Assembly: GCA_965228005.1 (NCBI GenBank)
Contig: CBDDGV010000003.1
Coordinates: forward strand, 682,001-746,000
Length of the DNA stretch: 64,000 bases
Direction: 5' to 3'
Origin: JBCCXZ01 sp965228005
GTDB taxonomy: Bacteria; Planctomycetota; Planctomycetia; Pirellulales; Lacipirellulaceae
Below the pieces are notes generated by a model, which saw only the letters and a list, made by a program, of their open reading frames with translations, was not told the origin of the DNA and did not search any database. Made by a program: the position numbers and the translations under genes. The stretch's first letter is position 1. Each line of letters opens with the position of its first letter. Below, in pieces: positions 41,332-50,395 of this stretch.

Positions 41332-43263
41332 TCAGTACATCTGCACGGGCATGTAGCCGCCGGTGGGGAGGGCGATGACGCCCCACGCGGCGCCGGCGGT
41401 GAGCTTGATGCGCTCGGTCTTCTCGGGCTGGCCGGGGACCTTGATCACCACCTTGTAGGTGCCCGGCGGCACGGAGTAGTTCAGGGCGTCCTGCGGGCCC
41501 TTGGCGCCTTTGCCGGGGCGGAGCGGGTAGTCGGTCTTGCCGATGGTGAAGACGACGGGCACGTTGTGGGCGTTGCCGAGAATGAGGCGTCCCTTGCCCG
41601 GCTCGGGGAGGACGCCGTCTCTGCGGGCGAGCTGCGTCTCGAGGACGGTCGCCTCGATGGCGGTCTGGCCGCCCTTGGCTTCGAGCTTCACAACGACGTC
41701 TTGGTCGTTGTTGGCGAACAGCAGCGAGTCGTCGCCGGTCTCGGCGGCTTCGATCCAGCCCTGTTCGGGGAGCGCCTGGCGGAAGTGCTCGGTTGCCTCG
41801 GCGACAGACTGCTTGGTCAGCGCGGTGTAGACCTTGCGGTAGTTCGAGCCGGTGGAGCTGACGTCCTCGGCGTCGTCGGGCAAGCGGATCGGTGCGTTGG
41901 CCAGCGCGGGGTTGGCGGAGTGGGGGCTGGGCGGCTCGACCGGCGCTTCGTAGCCGGCAGCGATGCGGGTCTCGGGCGTGAGGATGACCGCGTCGATCTT
42001 GGCCTTGAACGAGCACTGGCGGCTGAGGACCTCCTCGGGCTTCATCTCGAAGGTGCCGGCGATGCGGCCGTCCTTCTCCTGCATCGTGCTGACGTGCTGT
42101 TCGACGCCGCGGCCGATGCCGACGCCGGAGACGGAGAAGCCGAAGCTGTTGTACTCGCCCACGGTCACGATGAGCGTTTCGGGGGAATCCCACTCGTAGA
42201 GCTGGTGGAACGAGAAGTCTTCTTCGGAGTAGAGCTTCTCTTGGAGGCGCCCAGCGGGGATCGGTTTGTTGGAGAAGACCAGGTGTGTGGCGTAGTCGGC
42301 GCTGCCCTTGTTCTTGAAGGCGGCGGCGTGTCGGAAGGTGTAGGGTCGGTCGCCGTACTGGAACGTAGCGGAGCCGGTGTTGCGTGTCGCATCGACCGGC
42401 CGTCGGGCGGCCACAGCGGCGGCCTGAGACTCTGGCGACGAGGGGTGGCGGGCGAGGGCCGCGGCGGCTTCGGCGGCGGCTCCGCCGCTCTCAGAGGCTT
42501 TGGGGAGGTACTCGGCCAGCGACGTCACCGGCGGCAGGGGCGCAACGCGCTTGCCGGGCGCCGACGACTCGTGCTCGAGCACCACGCGGGAACCGACGGG
42601 GTCGGTGAAGACGTTGACGCTTACCTCGACGGAGCCCTTCTTGAACTCGGTGTAGCGGCGGGTGTCGGTGATGATGGGGCGGCGCGACTCACGGAAGCCC
42701 TTGGCCCCAACCGCCTTGGTAAAGTAGGCAAAGGCGTCTTGCAGCTTGAGCGTGCACTTGAGCGTGCAGCCGTCTCCGTCGTACGAGAGTTTCTGGACGC
42801 CCTCGGGCATTGGCACCTCTTTTTGGAAGAAGAGGACCGCGGCGGGGACGGGGAGCCCGGCGGCGGCGAGGGCCGCGGGGTTCTCGACGCCCGCGAAGTC
42901 GAGTTCGTCGCAGTCGAGCCGCACGCGGACGAAGCCGGACCACTGGCTGAAGTCGACCTCGACGGAGGAATCGTCGTGCGTGAAGACCAGCTCGATCGAG
43001 TCGTCCTCGATCTCTAGCTCGTCAGCGTCGAGGCTCCAGCCGCGGTCGGTCATCTCCTTGAGGTAGAAGGCGGCGAGCGACTTCAGTGGCGAGGGGCTCT
43101 TGTACTCGATGTCGCCGGCCCAGGCGGTGAATTCGAGCTCCTGGGCGTCTGGCGGGTAGGGGAGGGCGGTCGCCTTGTTGTTGAACTCAGCCGCCTGAGC
43201 GGCTTGTGTGGCGTTTGTGAGGAGCGTGAGTGCGACGAGGCAGGCCTGCGTGACGTTTGCCAT
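41332..43263 (-). CDS. Large secreted protein of unknown function
   Basis: 643 residues from the ATG at 43263 (GGAGG upstream). A signal peptide (ACLVALTLLTNATQAAQA) precedes a mature part with two related stretches of about 85 residues: LPYPPDAQELEFTAWAGDIE with AAFYLKEMTDRGW near the start, and the later LPDDAEDVSSTGSNYRKVYT with ATEHFRQALPEQGW; both pair a LP-DA strand block with a helix ending in GW. The C-terminal domain (PVVFTIGKTDYPLRPGKGAK, GTYKVVIKVPGQP) looks like a beta sandwich. No enzyme motif seen. It is 303 bases downstream of the next secreted gene. Confidence 0.8.
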   Translation of the reverse strand: MANVTQACLVALTLLTNATQAAQAAEFNNKATALPYPPDAQELEFTAWAGDIEYKSPSPLKSLAAFYLKEMTDRGWSLDADELEIEDDSIELVFTHDDSSVEVDFSQWSGFVRVRLDCDELDFAGVENPAALAAAGLPVPAAVLFFQKEVPMPEGVQKLSYDGDGCTLKCTLKLQDAFAYFTKAVGAKGFRESRRPIITDTRRYTEFKKGSVEVSVNVFTDPVGSRVVLEHESSAPGKRVAPLPPVTSLAEYLPKASESGGAAAEAAAALARHPSSPESQAAAVAARRPVDATRNTGSATFQYGDRPYTFRHAAAFKNKGSADYATHLVFSNKPIPAGRLQEKLYSEEDFSFHQLYEWDSPETLIVTVGEYNSFGFSVSGVGIGRGVEQHVSTMQEKDGRIAGTFEMKPEEVLSRQCSFKAKIDAVILTPETRIAAGYEAPVEPPSPHSANPALANAPIRLPDDAEDVSSTGSNYRKVYTALTKQSVAEATEHFRQALPEQGWIEAAETGDDSLLFANNDQDVVVKLEAKGGQTAIEATVLETQLARRDGVLPEPGKGRLILGNAHNVPVVFTIGKTDYPLRPGKGAKGPQDALNYSVPPGTYKVVIKVPGQPEKTERIKLTAGAAWGVIALPTGGYMPVQMY

Positions 43264-43566
43264 GGGAGGTCCTCCGCGGCGTGTGTGAAGAGCCTGGTGC
43301 GGCGGGGGACCCACGCGGCTTCTCACGGGTGCGACCGTCCTCTGCGAAGCCTTCCCCAACCGGGGGGATAGTTTGCACTTGTTGTGACTAGCCGCAAGCC
43401 TTTGGGGTTGAGTGGGGTGGGTTGGGGGGTTGTCGGGCGGGGCGGCCGCCGACGCGTGGGTCGGCGGCTAGGAACGAGTAGTTCATGGTTCAGTTGGCTG
43501 AACTCGGTCCCTCCGGGTTTCCGCTCTCGCTTTGTTCTGCCTGGGGGAGTCGGCCTCTAAGCGTGC
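43264..43566. other. Intergenic stretch with repeat family C
   Basis: 303 bases; the repeat at 43434-43476 is the only structure seen. It lies between two minus-strand genes for secreted proteins and has no clear terminator T-tract. Confidence 0.4.
43434..43476 (+). repeat. Repeat family C, copy 1
   Basis: CGGGCGGGGCGGCCGCCGAC, then GCGTGG, then GTCGGCGGCTAGGAACG. The stem GCCGCCGAC/GTCGGCGGC pairs fully. The copy at 57424-57464 has changed bases on both sides of the stem yet still pairs. Confidence 0.8.
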
Positions 43567-44607
43567 TTACTCGTCCTGCTCCACGTAGAAGTCACTTGGC
43601 TTCATGCCCTGCTGGATCAAGCCCTCGAACTGCATGTGGCTAATGCCAACCGTGACCCCGTGCCTGCTCACCGAGCGGGAGAACCTTGCCAGGGCCTGCA
43701 TGAACTCGGGCGTGTACCGACCGCTCACTCGCTTCCGGCGGCCTTGGTGCTCGGTGAACGGGACGTCGTTGTCGTAGAGGGGCACCAGCACCTCGCTGTA
43801 GCATTCGTCGAATCCCCGCGTGCCGGCAAGCGGGTACACGCCTTCCTGCTCGGGGCTCCGCTCCGGCAGGTGGCGGCGTTGGAAGGTCTGCCACGCCACC
43901 ATGCAGGGCAGGCCTATCAGGTCGGGGTCGTCCAGCCGGCAGGTTGCTTCGGTCCAGGGCTGTTTGCCGAGGATGCGTTGGGTGTCGAAGACAAAGCGGC
44001 GGGAGGGGTCGCCGAACCGCGTTTCGCTGCTGCCGTTGTCCAGGCACGCGCCGTCGCAGTGTTCGAGGAGCCCGCCGAACTCGCGTGCGTAGAGCGAGAG
44101 GAACTCCTCGGGGCCTTGGGCGAGCTCGTGCTCCCACCGCGGTGTTTCGTCCGGGTTGCGGTGGCGGGCCGGCGGGCAGCCGATGTGCACGATCAGCTGC
44201 TCGCCGCGGTCGCGGCACTCGTCGAACACCTCTTGCCAACCCTCCGTGAGGTAAGCCAGGCCCAGCGCCTCGGCTTCCATCCGCCCGAACAGAAGCCGGC
44301 TCTTGCCGGTCCCGGGCTCGAACCCGGGGATGCCGAACGGCTCCCACACGTAGTGGCGGAGCGATTCGTTGTGCAGCTCGGCGTGCACGCGGGCAGGGCG
44401 GACGAAGCGACTGTTGAAATCGCCCCAGGTTTTCACGGGCGGCTTGCTGCGGCTTTGCGGACCGATCGCGCCTACGTTCAGTGGCGCTTCCCTGCCGCTG
44501 CCTCCGATGTGCCAGACATACCTCCACTTCGGGGCCGCTGCGGCGTCGGTGATCAAGGCCGGGGCCTGCAGCAGCACGAGGGCGGCGGCCAGTGTTCGGG
44601 TGGTCAT
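43567..44607 (-). CDS. Secreted protein of unknown function, possibly TIM-barrel-like
   Basis: 346 residues from the ATG at 44607. The signal peptide (MTTRTLAAALVLLQAPALIT) is followed by a mature domain with WRYVWHIGGSG, EQLIVHIGCPP, CDGACLDNGSS, GLPCMVAWQTF and GVTVGISHMQFEG. Alternation of short hydrophobic strands with helices, and acidic residues at strand ends (CLDN), suggest a barrel fold of glycosidase type, but no family signature is certain. It is downstream of an HTH gene (155 bases). Confidence 0.75.
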   Translation of the reverse strand: MTTRTLAAALVLLQAPALITDAAAAPKWRYVWHIGGSGREAPLNVGAIGPQSRSKPPVKTWGDFNSRFVRPARVHAELHNESLRHYVWEPFGIPGFEPGTGKSRLLFGRMEAEALGLAYLTEGWQEVFDECRDRGEQLIVHIGCPPARHRNPDETPRWEHELAQGPEEFLSLYAREFGGLLEHCDGACLDNGSSETRFGDPSRRFVFDTQRILGKQPWTEATCRLDDPDLIGLPCMVAWQTFQRRHLPERSPEQEGVYPLAGTRGFDECYSEVLVPLYDNDVPFTEHQGRRKRVSGRYTPEFMQALARFSRSVSRHGVTVGISHMQFEGLIQQGMKPSDFYVEQDE

Positions 44608-44762
44608 GGATGTGCTCTCGCTGGTTGCACGGGCTGTCTGGCGTGTGGGGTGTTGCTGCATAGTATGCTCTGCGTCTAGTCGAAGGCCCCCTGGTCGGCG
44701 ACTTACTGTCACAGGCCTTGGCTGTGTGTCTCCAGCCGGTTTTCTTGTCGGGGCTGCCTGCA

Positions 44763-45260
44763 TTAGTGCCGATTGGGGTCGGGGATTCTCCGCGGGCGGT
44801 TCGGGTTGTGCCTGGCGGCGGCGGTTTCGAGTTGCTCGCGGGTGCTGATGGCGAGGATGCGGCGGTAGACGCGGCCGCGGATGTCGGCGTCGTCGATCTC
44901 GTCGACGATCGCTTCGAGGATGTTGTCGATCGCGGCGCTGAGCGCATCGGGGGTGAGGGCCGAGGGGTCGCGGCGGGCGAACTGGTCGGGCTTGGTGCGT
45001 TCGAGCAGCCAGGCGGCGGCCCGCCAGTTCTTGGACGCGGCGGCGCGGAGCGAGTTCAGCGGCTGCAGCTGGGCGGAGAGCTCGGCCCGGCGGAGCGACT
45101 CGCCGAAGGCGGGGTTGCGGACCGTCTCGCGGCGGATGGTGCGCACCGAGCAGCCGACGTGACGGGCGGCGTGGTCGAGCGCGCAGCCGGAGGCCACGAG
45201 CCCGCAGATCTGTCCGCGTTTGTCGTCGTTGAGTGCGCGGGGTCTTCCGGTCTTGGCCAT
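44763..45260 (-). CDS. Helix-turn-helix protein, terminase small subunit-like
   Basis: 165 residues from the ATG at 45260 (AGGAG upstream). An HTH at about 12-45 (KRGQICGLVASGCALDHAA, GCSVRTIRRE) is followed by helices with NWRAAAWLLERTKPDQFARRD and an acidic IDNILEAIVDEIDDADI stretch. The pattern (HTH, then W-AA-W-LER-P--F) recalls phage terminase small subunits, yet no large subunit or other phage gene is nearby. It could be a chromosomal DNA-binding regulator. Confidence 0.7.
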   Translation of the reverse strand: MAKTGRPRALNDDKRGQICGLVASGCALDHAARHVGCSVRTIRRETVRNPAFGESLRRAELSAQLQPLNSLRAAASKNWRAAAWLLERTKPDQFARRDPSALTPDALSAAIDNILEAIVDEIDDADIRGRVYRRILAISTREQLETAAARHNPNRPRRIPDPNRH

Positions 45261-45643
45261 GGGGCGGCTCTCCTGGTGTGTATTTTTGTACACATTCAGG
45301 CTAGCGGCGGGGGTGGCCAGTCGCAAGCAGCGGGAGGAGAGGGGTTGGAGGATGGCGGGGGTCGGGACCGTTTGGCTTTAAGGCGTCATGGCCAAGGGCC
45401 ATGTTCACCGTAGCCTGGGGCATCGCCCCAGGAGAGAGATAACCAACCCTTGTTGGTCGTAGTTCAACCTCACCCCGAGGCGGGTAAGGTTGGGAGTCGG
45501 GTGAGATTGGGCTTCAGCCAATGCAAGAGAACGGACCGCGCACACCTGGGGCGTTGCCCCAGGCTACGGTGAGTTTGGCCTTCGGCCAAAAAGGGTACTT
45601 GATACGCGTCGCTAGAGTGCGGCTCTTCTTAAGACGCTTTGTG
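45261..45643. other. Intergenic stretch filled by inverted repeats
   Basis: 383 bases between the HTH gene and the Kelch gene, almost wholly taken up by the repeats of 45406-45571 and smaller hairpins (GGCCAAGGGCC, TTGGCCTTCGGCCAA). No gene seen. Confidence 0.6.
45406..45571. repeat. Inverted repeat with 27-base arms
   Basis: CACCGTAGCCTGGGGCATCG plus CCCCAGG (45406-45432) is matched inversely by CCTGGGGCGTTGCCCCAGGC plus TACGGTG (45545-45571). Each arm itself forms a CCTGGGGC/GCCCCAGG hairpin. Confidence 0.8.
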
Positions 45644-47311
45644 TTAGAGACCCGCCGCGGCGCTGCTGTTTTCGGGCGGCTGCGGGCCTTCAACCTCGAT
45701 CAACTCGGCGCCGGTCAAGTGGCCGATGGTGGAGGCTCCGCCCAGGGCGATCAGGCGGCCGTCGGGGTGGGGGAGCAGGCGGTGGAAGAACCGCGGGGTG
45801 CGGAGCTCGGCGACCGCTTCCCAGGCGTCGCCGGCGGCGGAGAGGCGGTAGACCTTGCCCTCGAAGCCGCTGATGTAGAGTTGGCCTCCGGCGTTCCAGG
45901 CGCTAACGCCGAAGCCGGCCATGCCCTCGCCGGGCAGTTCGGGGCCCTTCGACCAGGCGCCGGTGGCGGGGTCGTAGACGTCGACCTCTTGGCTGATCAG
46001 GTCGCTTGAGTCCATGCCGCAGAGGACGTAGAGCTTGCCGCCGGCGTGGCCGGCGGAGAGGGCGCGGCGCTGGAACGGCTGCTCGGGGAGCGCCTGCCAG
46101 CCGCTCTCGGGGTTGGCGAGGTCGTAGACCAGTGCGTCAGCGAGCCAGTCGCCGCGGCTGGGGCCGGTGAGCGTCCAGCCGCCGAAAACGTAGAGCTTGT
46201 CGCCGATGACGACCGCGTCGTGCGAGGAGCGTGGCGCGGGCAGCGGGGCAAGTTCGGTCCACTCGTTCGCGACGGGGTCGAAGCTGGCGAAGGAGGTGAC
46301 CGAGTGCAGGTCTTCCTCGTCGTCGACCGTGGCGTTGCGGGCGTTGAGGCCGCCGACGCGGTAGAGCTTGCCGCCGTGCGGGACGAGGGCCAGGCCCTGC
46401 AGCGGCTGCTGCATGGGGAGCGGCTGCCAGTCGGTCGGGTCGGTGAGCGAGATGCGTTGGAAGGCCTGCGAGAGGTTGGCGGCGGAGTGGTCGTGGGCCT
46501 TGCCGGTGTGGCCGCTGTAGGTGTAGAGCCAGCCGTCGGCGACGGCGCCGCCGAAGCTGGCGAGGCCCTCAGGGAGCGGCGGGAGGTCGGAGACGTCTTC
46601 GGGCTTGGGCTCGGGGGCAGCGAGGCGGCAGGTGACGGTGCAGTAGTAGGAGGCGCTCTCGTAGGCCTCGCCGCCGGACTGGCCTCTGGCTTCCGCGTCG
46701 GTGTAGCCGAAGAGCAGGCCGACCATGCCCTCGGCGTCGGTGGTGAACTCGGCGACGCCCTCGGCGTTGGTGGTGGCCTTCATGTCCTCGCCGTTCGGCA
46801 ACAGCATGGTGACCTCGGTGTCGGGCAGCGGCTCACCCTGCCACATGGCGGTGAGCTTGAGGCCCTCATCGGTGCGGACGAGGCCGGCATCGAGCTTGTG
46901 CGATTCGATCGGCTTCGCGTGGTGCCAGCCGCCGCCCGTGCCGGGGAAGTGCTTGGCGAAGTAGCTCAGCAGCGTGCCGTGGTAGTTGCCGTAGACGACG
47001 TGGGCGTAGGCGACGCTCTTGACCGGCTCGGCGGACTTGCGGCCGACGAAGGTCTCCTCGTCGATGGTCTGCAGGCTCAGCTGGCGGGGCTCGCCGCTGC
47101 GGGTGGCGGCGAAGGCCTCGGCCTCAGCGACGGCCTTGGGGAGCTTGTACTCCTGGTCGGTGGGCGCTTCGGAGAAGAAGAGCAGGGCGTGGCCTTCTTC
47201 GTCGGCGGCGAGCCAGGTGAAGTGCGCGGAGGCGGTTTGGCAGAGGAGGCCAACCAGCACGGCGGCCAGGAGGGTGGAGACCCTCTTCGTAGAGAAATAG
47301 CGCGGTTGCAT
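45644..47311 (-). CDS. Secreted protein with DUF4198-like domain and Kelch repeats
   Basis: 555 residues. Signal peptide (STLLAAVLVGLLCQTASA), then a domain beginning AHFTWLAADEEGHALLFFSE that resembles DUF4198-type periplasmic proteins (about 30-230, with an Ig-like part TDEGLKLTAMWQGEPLPDTEVTM). Residues about 250-545 hold Kelch repeats: DGWLYTYSGH, GGKLYRVGGLN, GDKLYVFGGWT, GGKLYVLCGMD, GGQLYISGF and GRLIALGGAST mark six blades. The protein probably acts outside the cytoplasm as a binding module; no catalytic site seen. It follows the PEP-CTERM/DUF1559 gene by 59 bases. Confidence 0.85.
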   Translation of the reverse strand: MQPRYFSTKRVSTLLAAVLVGLLCQTASAHFTWLAADEEGHALLFFSEAPTDQEYKLPKAVAEAEAFAATRSGEPRQLSLQTIDEETFVGRKSAEPVKSVAYAHVVYGNYHGTLLSYFAKHFPGTGGGWHHAKPIESHKLDAGLVRTDEGLKLTAMWQGEPLPDTEVTMLLPNGEDMKATTNAEGVAEFTTDAEGMVGLLFGYTDAEARGQSGGEAYESASYYCTVTCRLAAPEPKPEDVSDLPPLPEGLASFGGAVADGWLYTYSGHTGKAHDHSAANLSQAFQRISLTDPTDWQPLPMQQPLQGLALVPHGGKLYRVGGLNARNATVDDEEDLHSVTSFASFDPVANEWTELAPLPAPRSSHDAVVIGDKLYVFGGWTLTGPSRGDWLADALVYDLANPESGWQALPEQPFQRRALSAGHAGGKLYVLCGMDSSDLISQEVDVYDPATGAWSKGPELPGEGMAGFGVSAWNAGGQLYISGFEGKVYRLSAAGDAWEAVAELRTPRFFHRLLPHPDGRLIALGGASTIGHLTGAELIEVEGPQPPENSSAAAGL

Positions 47312-47370
47312 CGGTCGGGTCCTTTAGCGGAAGCGGGCCGTGGCGGGGGCGTCGGGCGTGACGCGCGGGC

Positions 47371-49314
47371 CTACAGGCTCTCGTTGGTGAGTGTTTCTTC
47401 GCCGGCGCGGGTGGCGTAGGCGTCGAGGACGTCTTCGTCGGCGCCGTCCCGGGCGAACCGGACGGAGCCGTCGACATAAACGAAGTGGGCGCCGCCGGGG
47501 TGGTCGCTGCGGAAGGCGGTTTGGTACGGGCCTTCCATGGACGGGTCGTCGGGGTAGTACTGGGGATTGAACGGCCCCCAAGTGGCGGCTTGGAAGTTGG
47601 GGATGTAGCCGCCGGCCCAGAGCGGGCCGACATCGACGCGTCCGCCGTAGTAGTCCATCTCGCCGAAGGCGAAGGTGTTGGTCGTGCCGTCGACCACGTC
47701 GCGGATGCGGACCACGCCGGGGCGGGAGACGATGGCCCCGTTGTGGAGGCCGGCGTGGGGGCCGAGGTCGCTCATCTTGAAGCCGGGCGGCAGCGGGCTG
47801 GGCGCGGCGGTGATGTCGAGGAAGTCCCAGGGCCTGCCCGTGCCGGTAGACGCTGCATAGCTGCCGGGGGCGGGCGACTCTGCCTCCCACTCATAGGCCA
47901 TCGACGGGCAGAGGAAGATCGGAAGCAGCGTCTGCGCCACGCCGACGTTGTCTGGGTGGTCGAGCCGCTCCTCTTGGTTGTACGTGACGTACTGGTTGCC
48001 TTGCTCCATGAACGGCAGCATGAAGAACAGGGCGCTCTCGTTGTGGTGCAGCCCCATGTTGAAGCCCTGGCCCGTCTCGGAGTTGGAGGCGGCGCGGTCG
48101 ATCTTCACGCGAGCCGGGGGCAGTTCCCGTTTCACGTCGTGGTAGGTCTGCGTGGCGATGCCGATCTGCTTGAGGTTGTTCGAGCAGGAGATGCGGCGAG
48201 CGGCCTCGCGGGCGGCCTGGATGGCCGGCAGCAGCAGGGCGATGAGCACGCCGATGATGGCGATCACCACGAGCAGCTCGACCAGCGTGAAGCCCCCGCA
48301 GGCAGGCCGGCGGAGGGACTGTCGCCGAGTGGAGAATGGTTGCATCGTTCTGCGCGGTTGGGGGTTAGCTCTACGAGCACGCCGAAGCATGCCCGATACG
48401 AGACAGGATATCAAGAGTCCAGACGCGGTTGGTTCGGGTATTGCGGCAATCATTGCCGAGGCGGCCCCAGAACCGGCCTGACCCCTCCAGGCGGCCAGCC
48501 CGGCGGCGTCTGAGGGCGGCGTGTTCTGCCAGGCGAGCAGGTCGGCGATGTCGACGTCGCCGTCGGCGTCCATGTCGGGGTCCGGCCCGGAGGCCTCCAC
48601 GATGAACGTGTCCACACGGAGGTGCTGGAAGCTGGAGTGCAGCTCAGAAGTGGAGTTCAAGCGGAAGTCACCGGTGAAGTTGGGCAGGAAAAACTCGAAC
48701 ACGAGTTCCTGCTGCGGGACGATGCCGAAGGAGGTGAGCACGTCGCCCACGAAGAGCTCGTCCATCCGGAGCAGGTCGGCGTTGCCGCCGCCGGTGAGCG
48801 GGTCGCCGCTGGGGAGTGTCAGGTGGAGCTGGTCGGCTACCAGGCCGGTATCGATGTCGGTGTTGATCGTCGCGGCGGTTTGGACGATCACGTGCGTCCC
48901 CGAGCCGGCGGGGTAGGGGCCGCCGGACCCGCTCGCGCCGCCGTGGTTGAGCACGTCGGCCACCACGCCGTAGGGGCCTGAGACAGAGTAGTAGCCGCCG
49001 GAGCCGGCGCGGAAGCCGGGCAGGACGACGTTCATCAGCGCCTGGGTGGCGATGGCGGGGTTGATGTTCTCAGCCGTTGGGACGGTGTCGGTCGTGGCAA
49101 AGGCAAAGTCTGAGGCGTTCCACTCCTGGAATGTGCTGTCGGGGTCGCCGACGGACCAAGCGGTAGGTTCCTCGAAGCTGGTGGCCCCGGCCTCGGCCCG
49201 TTGGCCGGTCGGGCCGAAGCCGATCACTGCCGCCGCAGCGATGCAAAGGGCCTCACGGATCCAGGCCATCGGTTTTGCGCAGACACTCTCTGGCCGCCAA
49301 TTAGTTGTGTTCAT
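47371..49314 (-). CDS. In-frame fusion of a PEP-CTERM/dockerin-like protein and a DUF1559 protein
   Basis: One uninterrupted frame of 647 codons from the ATG at 49314 (GGAG upstream). Residues 1-323 are a complete secreted protein: signal peptide, beta-rich body, a dockerin-like loop DADGDVDIADLLAWQ (about 249-263), and a PEP-CTERM end (IPEP at 292-295, helix, RRARR). Met324 (48345) then opens a complete DUF1559 protein with GFTLVELLVVIAIIGVLIA and DGSVRFARDG near the end. At the join, stop triplets TAG (48371-48373) and TAA (48365-48367) occur together in one alternative frame, so a one-base shift may have removed the stop. Both halves may be translated separately from their own starts. Confidence 0.8.
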   Translation of the reverse strand: MNTTNWRPESVCAKPMAWIREALCIAAAAVIGFGPTGQRAEAGATSFEEPTAWSVGDPDSTFQEWNASDFAFATTDTVPTAENINPAIATQALMNVVLPGFRAGSGGYYSVSGPYGVVADVLNHGGASGSGGPYPAGSGTHVIVQTAATINTDIDTGLVADQLHLTLPSGDPLTGGGNADLLRMDELFVGDVLTSFGIVPQQELVFEFFLPNFTGDFRLNSTSELHSSFQHLRVDTFIVEASGPDPDMDADGDVDIADLLAWQNTPPSDAAGLAAWRGQAGSGAASAMIAAIPEPTASGLLISCLVSGMLRRARRANPQPRRTMQPFSTRRQSLRRPACGGFTLVELLVVIAIIGVLIALLLPAIQAAREAARRISCSNNLKQIGIATQTYHDVKRELPPARVKIDRAASNSETGQGFNMGLHHNESALFFMLPFMEQGNQYVTYNQEERLDHPDNVGVAQTLLPIFLCPSMAYEWEAESPAPGSYAASTGTGRPWDFLDITAAPSPLPPGFKMSDLGPHAGLHNGAIVSRPGVVRIRDVVDGTTNTFAFGEMDYYGGRVDVGPLWAGGYIPNFQAATWGPFNPQYYPDDPSMEGPYQTAFRSDHPGGAHFVYVDGSVRFARDGADEDVLDAYATRAGEETLTNESL

Positions 49315-49432
49315 CCAAATCGCTCCGAGCGGGTTGGTTCTGTTCCGGAAGGTGGGTTGCCTACCGAGGCGATGGCGGCGGCTACGCCTCGGCAGGTTGG
49401 GTCGATCAAATCTCTACTCAGGTGAGATGCGT

Positions 49433-50161
49433 CTAGCTGCGACGCCTTCTGGTCAGGCTGACGACGGCAGCCATCCCGGCGAGGATTGCCGTGCCAGGCT
49501 CGGGCGCGGCGACAACGTTGTCGAGGTCTATGGCGTACACCGTCGGGTCGTTCTCCAGAGCGGCTGGGATGTCGGCGCCGATTTGGATGTGCCCCAGGTT
49601 GCCGAAGATTCCGTTGTAGGTCCCTCCGCCGAGCGTGACGATCTGCGGGCTGCCGGGGCTGAGGTCGAACACCAGCTCGGTCCAGGTATTGGGGAGCACG
49701 GGCGGTCCGAAAATGACGGCGCTCGCGCCGGGTGTGTTTTGGGGTGTCGATACGCGGAGGTTAAAGGGAATGGGTACCGGGGCGTTGTGGCGGATGCTGT
49801 AACGAACGGTGCGGATGCCGTTGGAGAGCCAGTCGCCGACGTAGTCGCCGTTGGAGGAATTGAACTCGTCCTGGCCGCGGAACAGCGTCGGGTTAAAGGG
49901 CCCGGCGAAGTTCCCGAAGCTGAAGTCGACGGATGCGTAGCCGCTGCCGTCGGGGCCGCCGGAGGAGACCCAATTGGCGGGCCCGCCCTGCTGGAAGCCG
50001 GGGCCGGCTGCTTCGGAGTTGCCCCAGTTAGCGGAGTCGGTGTTGAAATCCTCGACGAACGGTACGGTTACAGCCTGGGCTGTGTGCGCGAGCTGCGTTG
50101 CGGCGACAAACGACGCAATGCAGCTCGCGGCTCTGGGCCAGAAACTCAAGTTGCGGTGCAT
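49433..50161 (-). CDS. PEP-CTERM sorting domain protein, secreted
   Basis: 242 residues. Signal peptide (ASCIASFVAATQLAHTAQA), a beta-rich body starting VPFVEDFNTDSANWGNS (a jelly-roll-like entry common in such proteins) and a C-terminal tag AAPEPGTAILAGMAAVVSLT followed by RRRRS. It lies 118 bases upstream of the fusion gene on the same strand; the three genes 49433, 47371 and 45644 probably form one unit for surface proteins. Confidence 0.85.
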   Translation of the reverse strand: MHRNLSFWPRAASCIASFVAATQLAHTAQAVTVPFVEDFNTDSANWGNSEAAGPGFQQGGPANWVSSGGPDGSGYASVDFSFGNFAGPFNPTLFRGQDEFNSSNGDYVGDWLSNGIRTVRYSIRHNAPVPIPFNLRVSTPQNTPGASAVIFGPPVLPNTWTELVFDLSPGSPQIVTLGGGTYNGIFGNLGHIQIGADIPAALENDPTVYAIDLDNVVAAPEPGTAILAGMAAVVSLTRRRRS

Positions 50162-50395
50162 TAGAACGCTTCCTCAATAGGGGTGCTAGTCTCTTTTGTT
50201 AGCGAGACTCAATATCAACAACGCACCAGATGGTAGTAAAATCGGGAATATTCGCAAGGGAGTATGCGAAAAAAAACTGCGAAAAAGAAAACTCGTAGCT
50301 TTCGCAGCCGTTGGCGGGACCGAGATGAGGCCTCGAAGCCTGTTGTGGCTTCAAACGCCTACATCTGGAAGCGGGCCGATACGACCCCGGCGAGT

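Noticed and set aside
44763..45260. Prophage remnant around the terminase-like HTH gene
   Set aside because: No large terminase, portal, capsid, integrase or attachment repeats nearby; the similarity is limited to the HTH layout.
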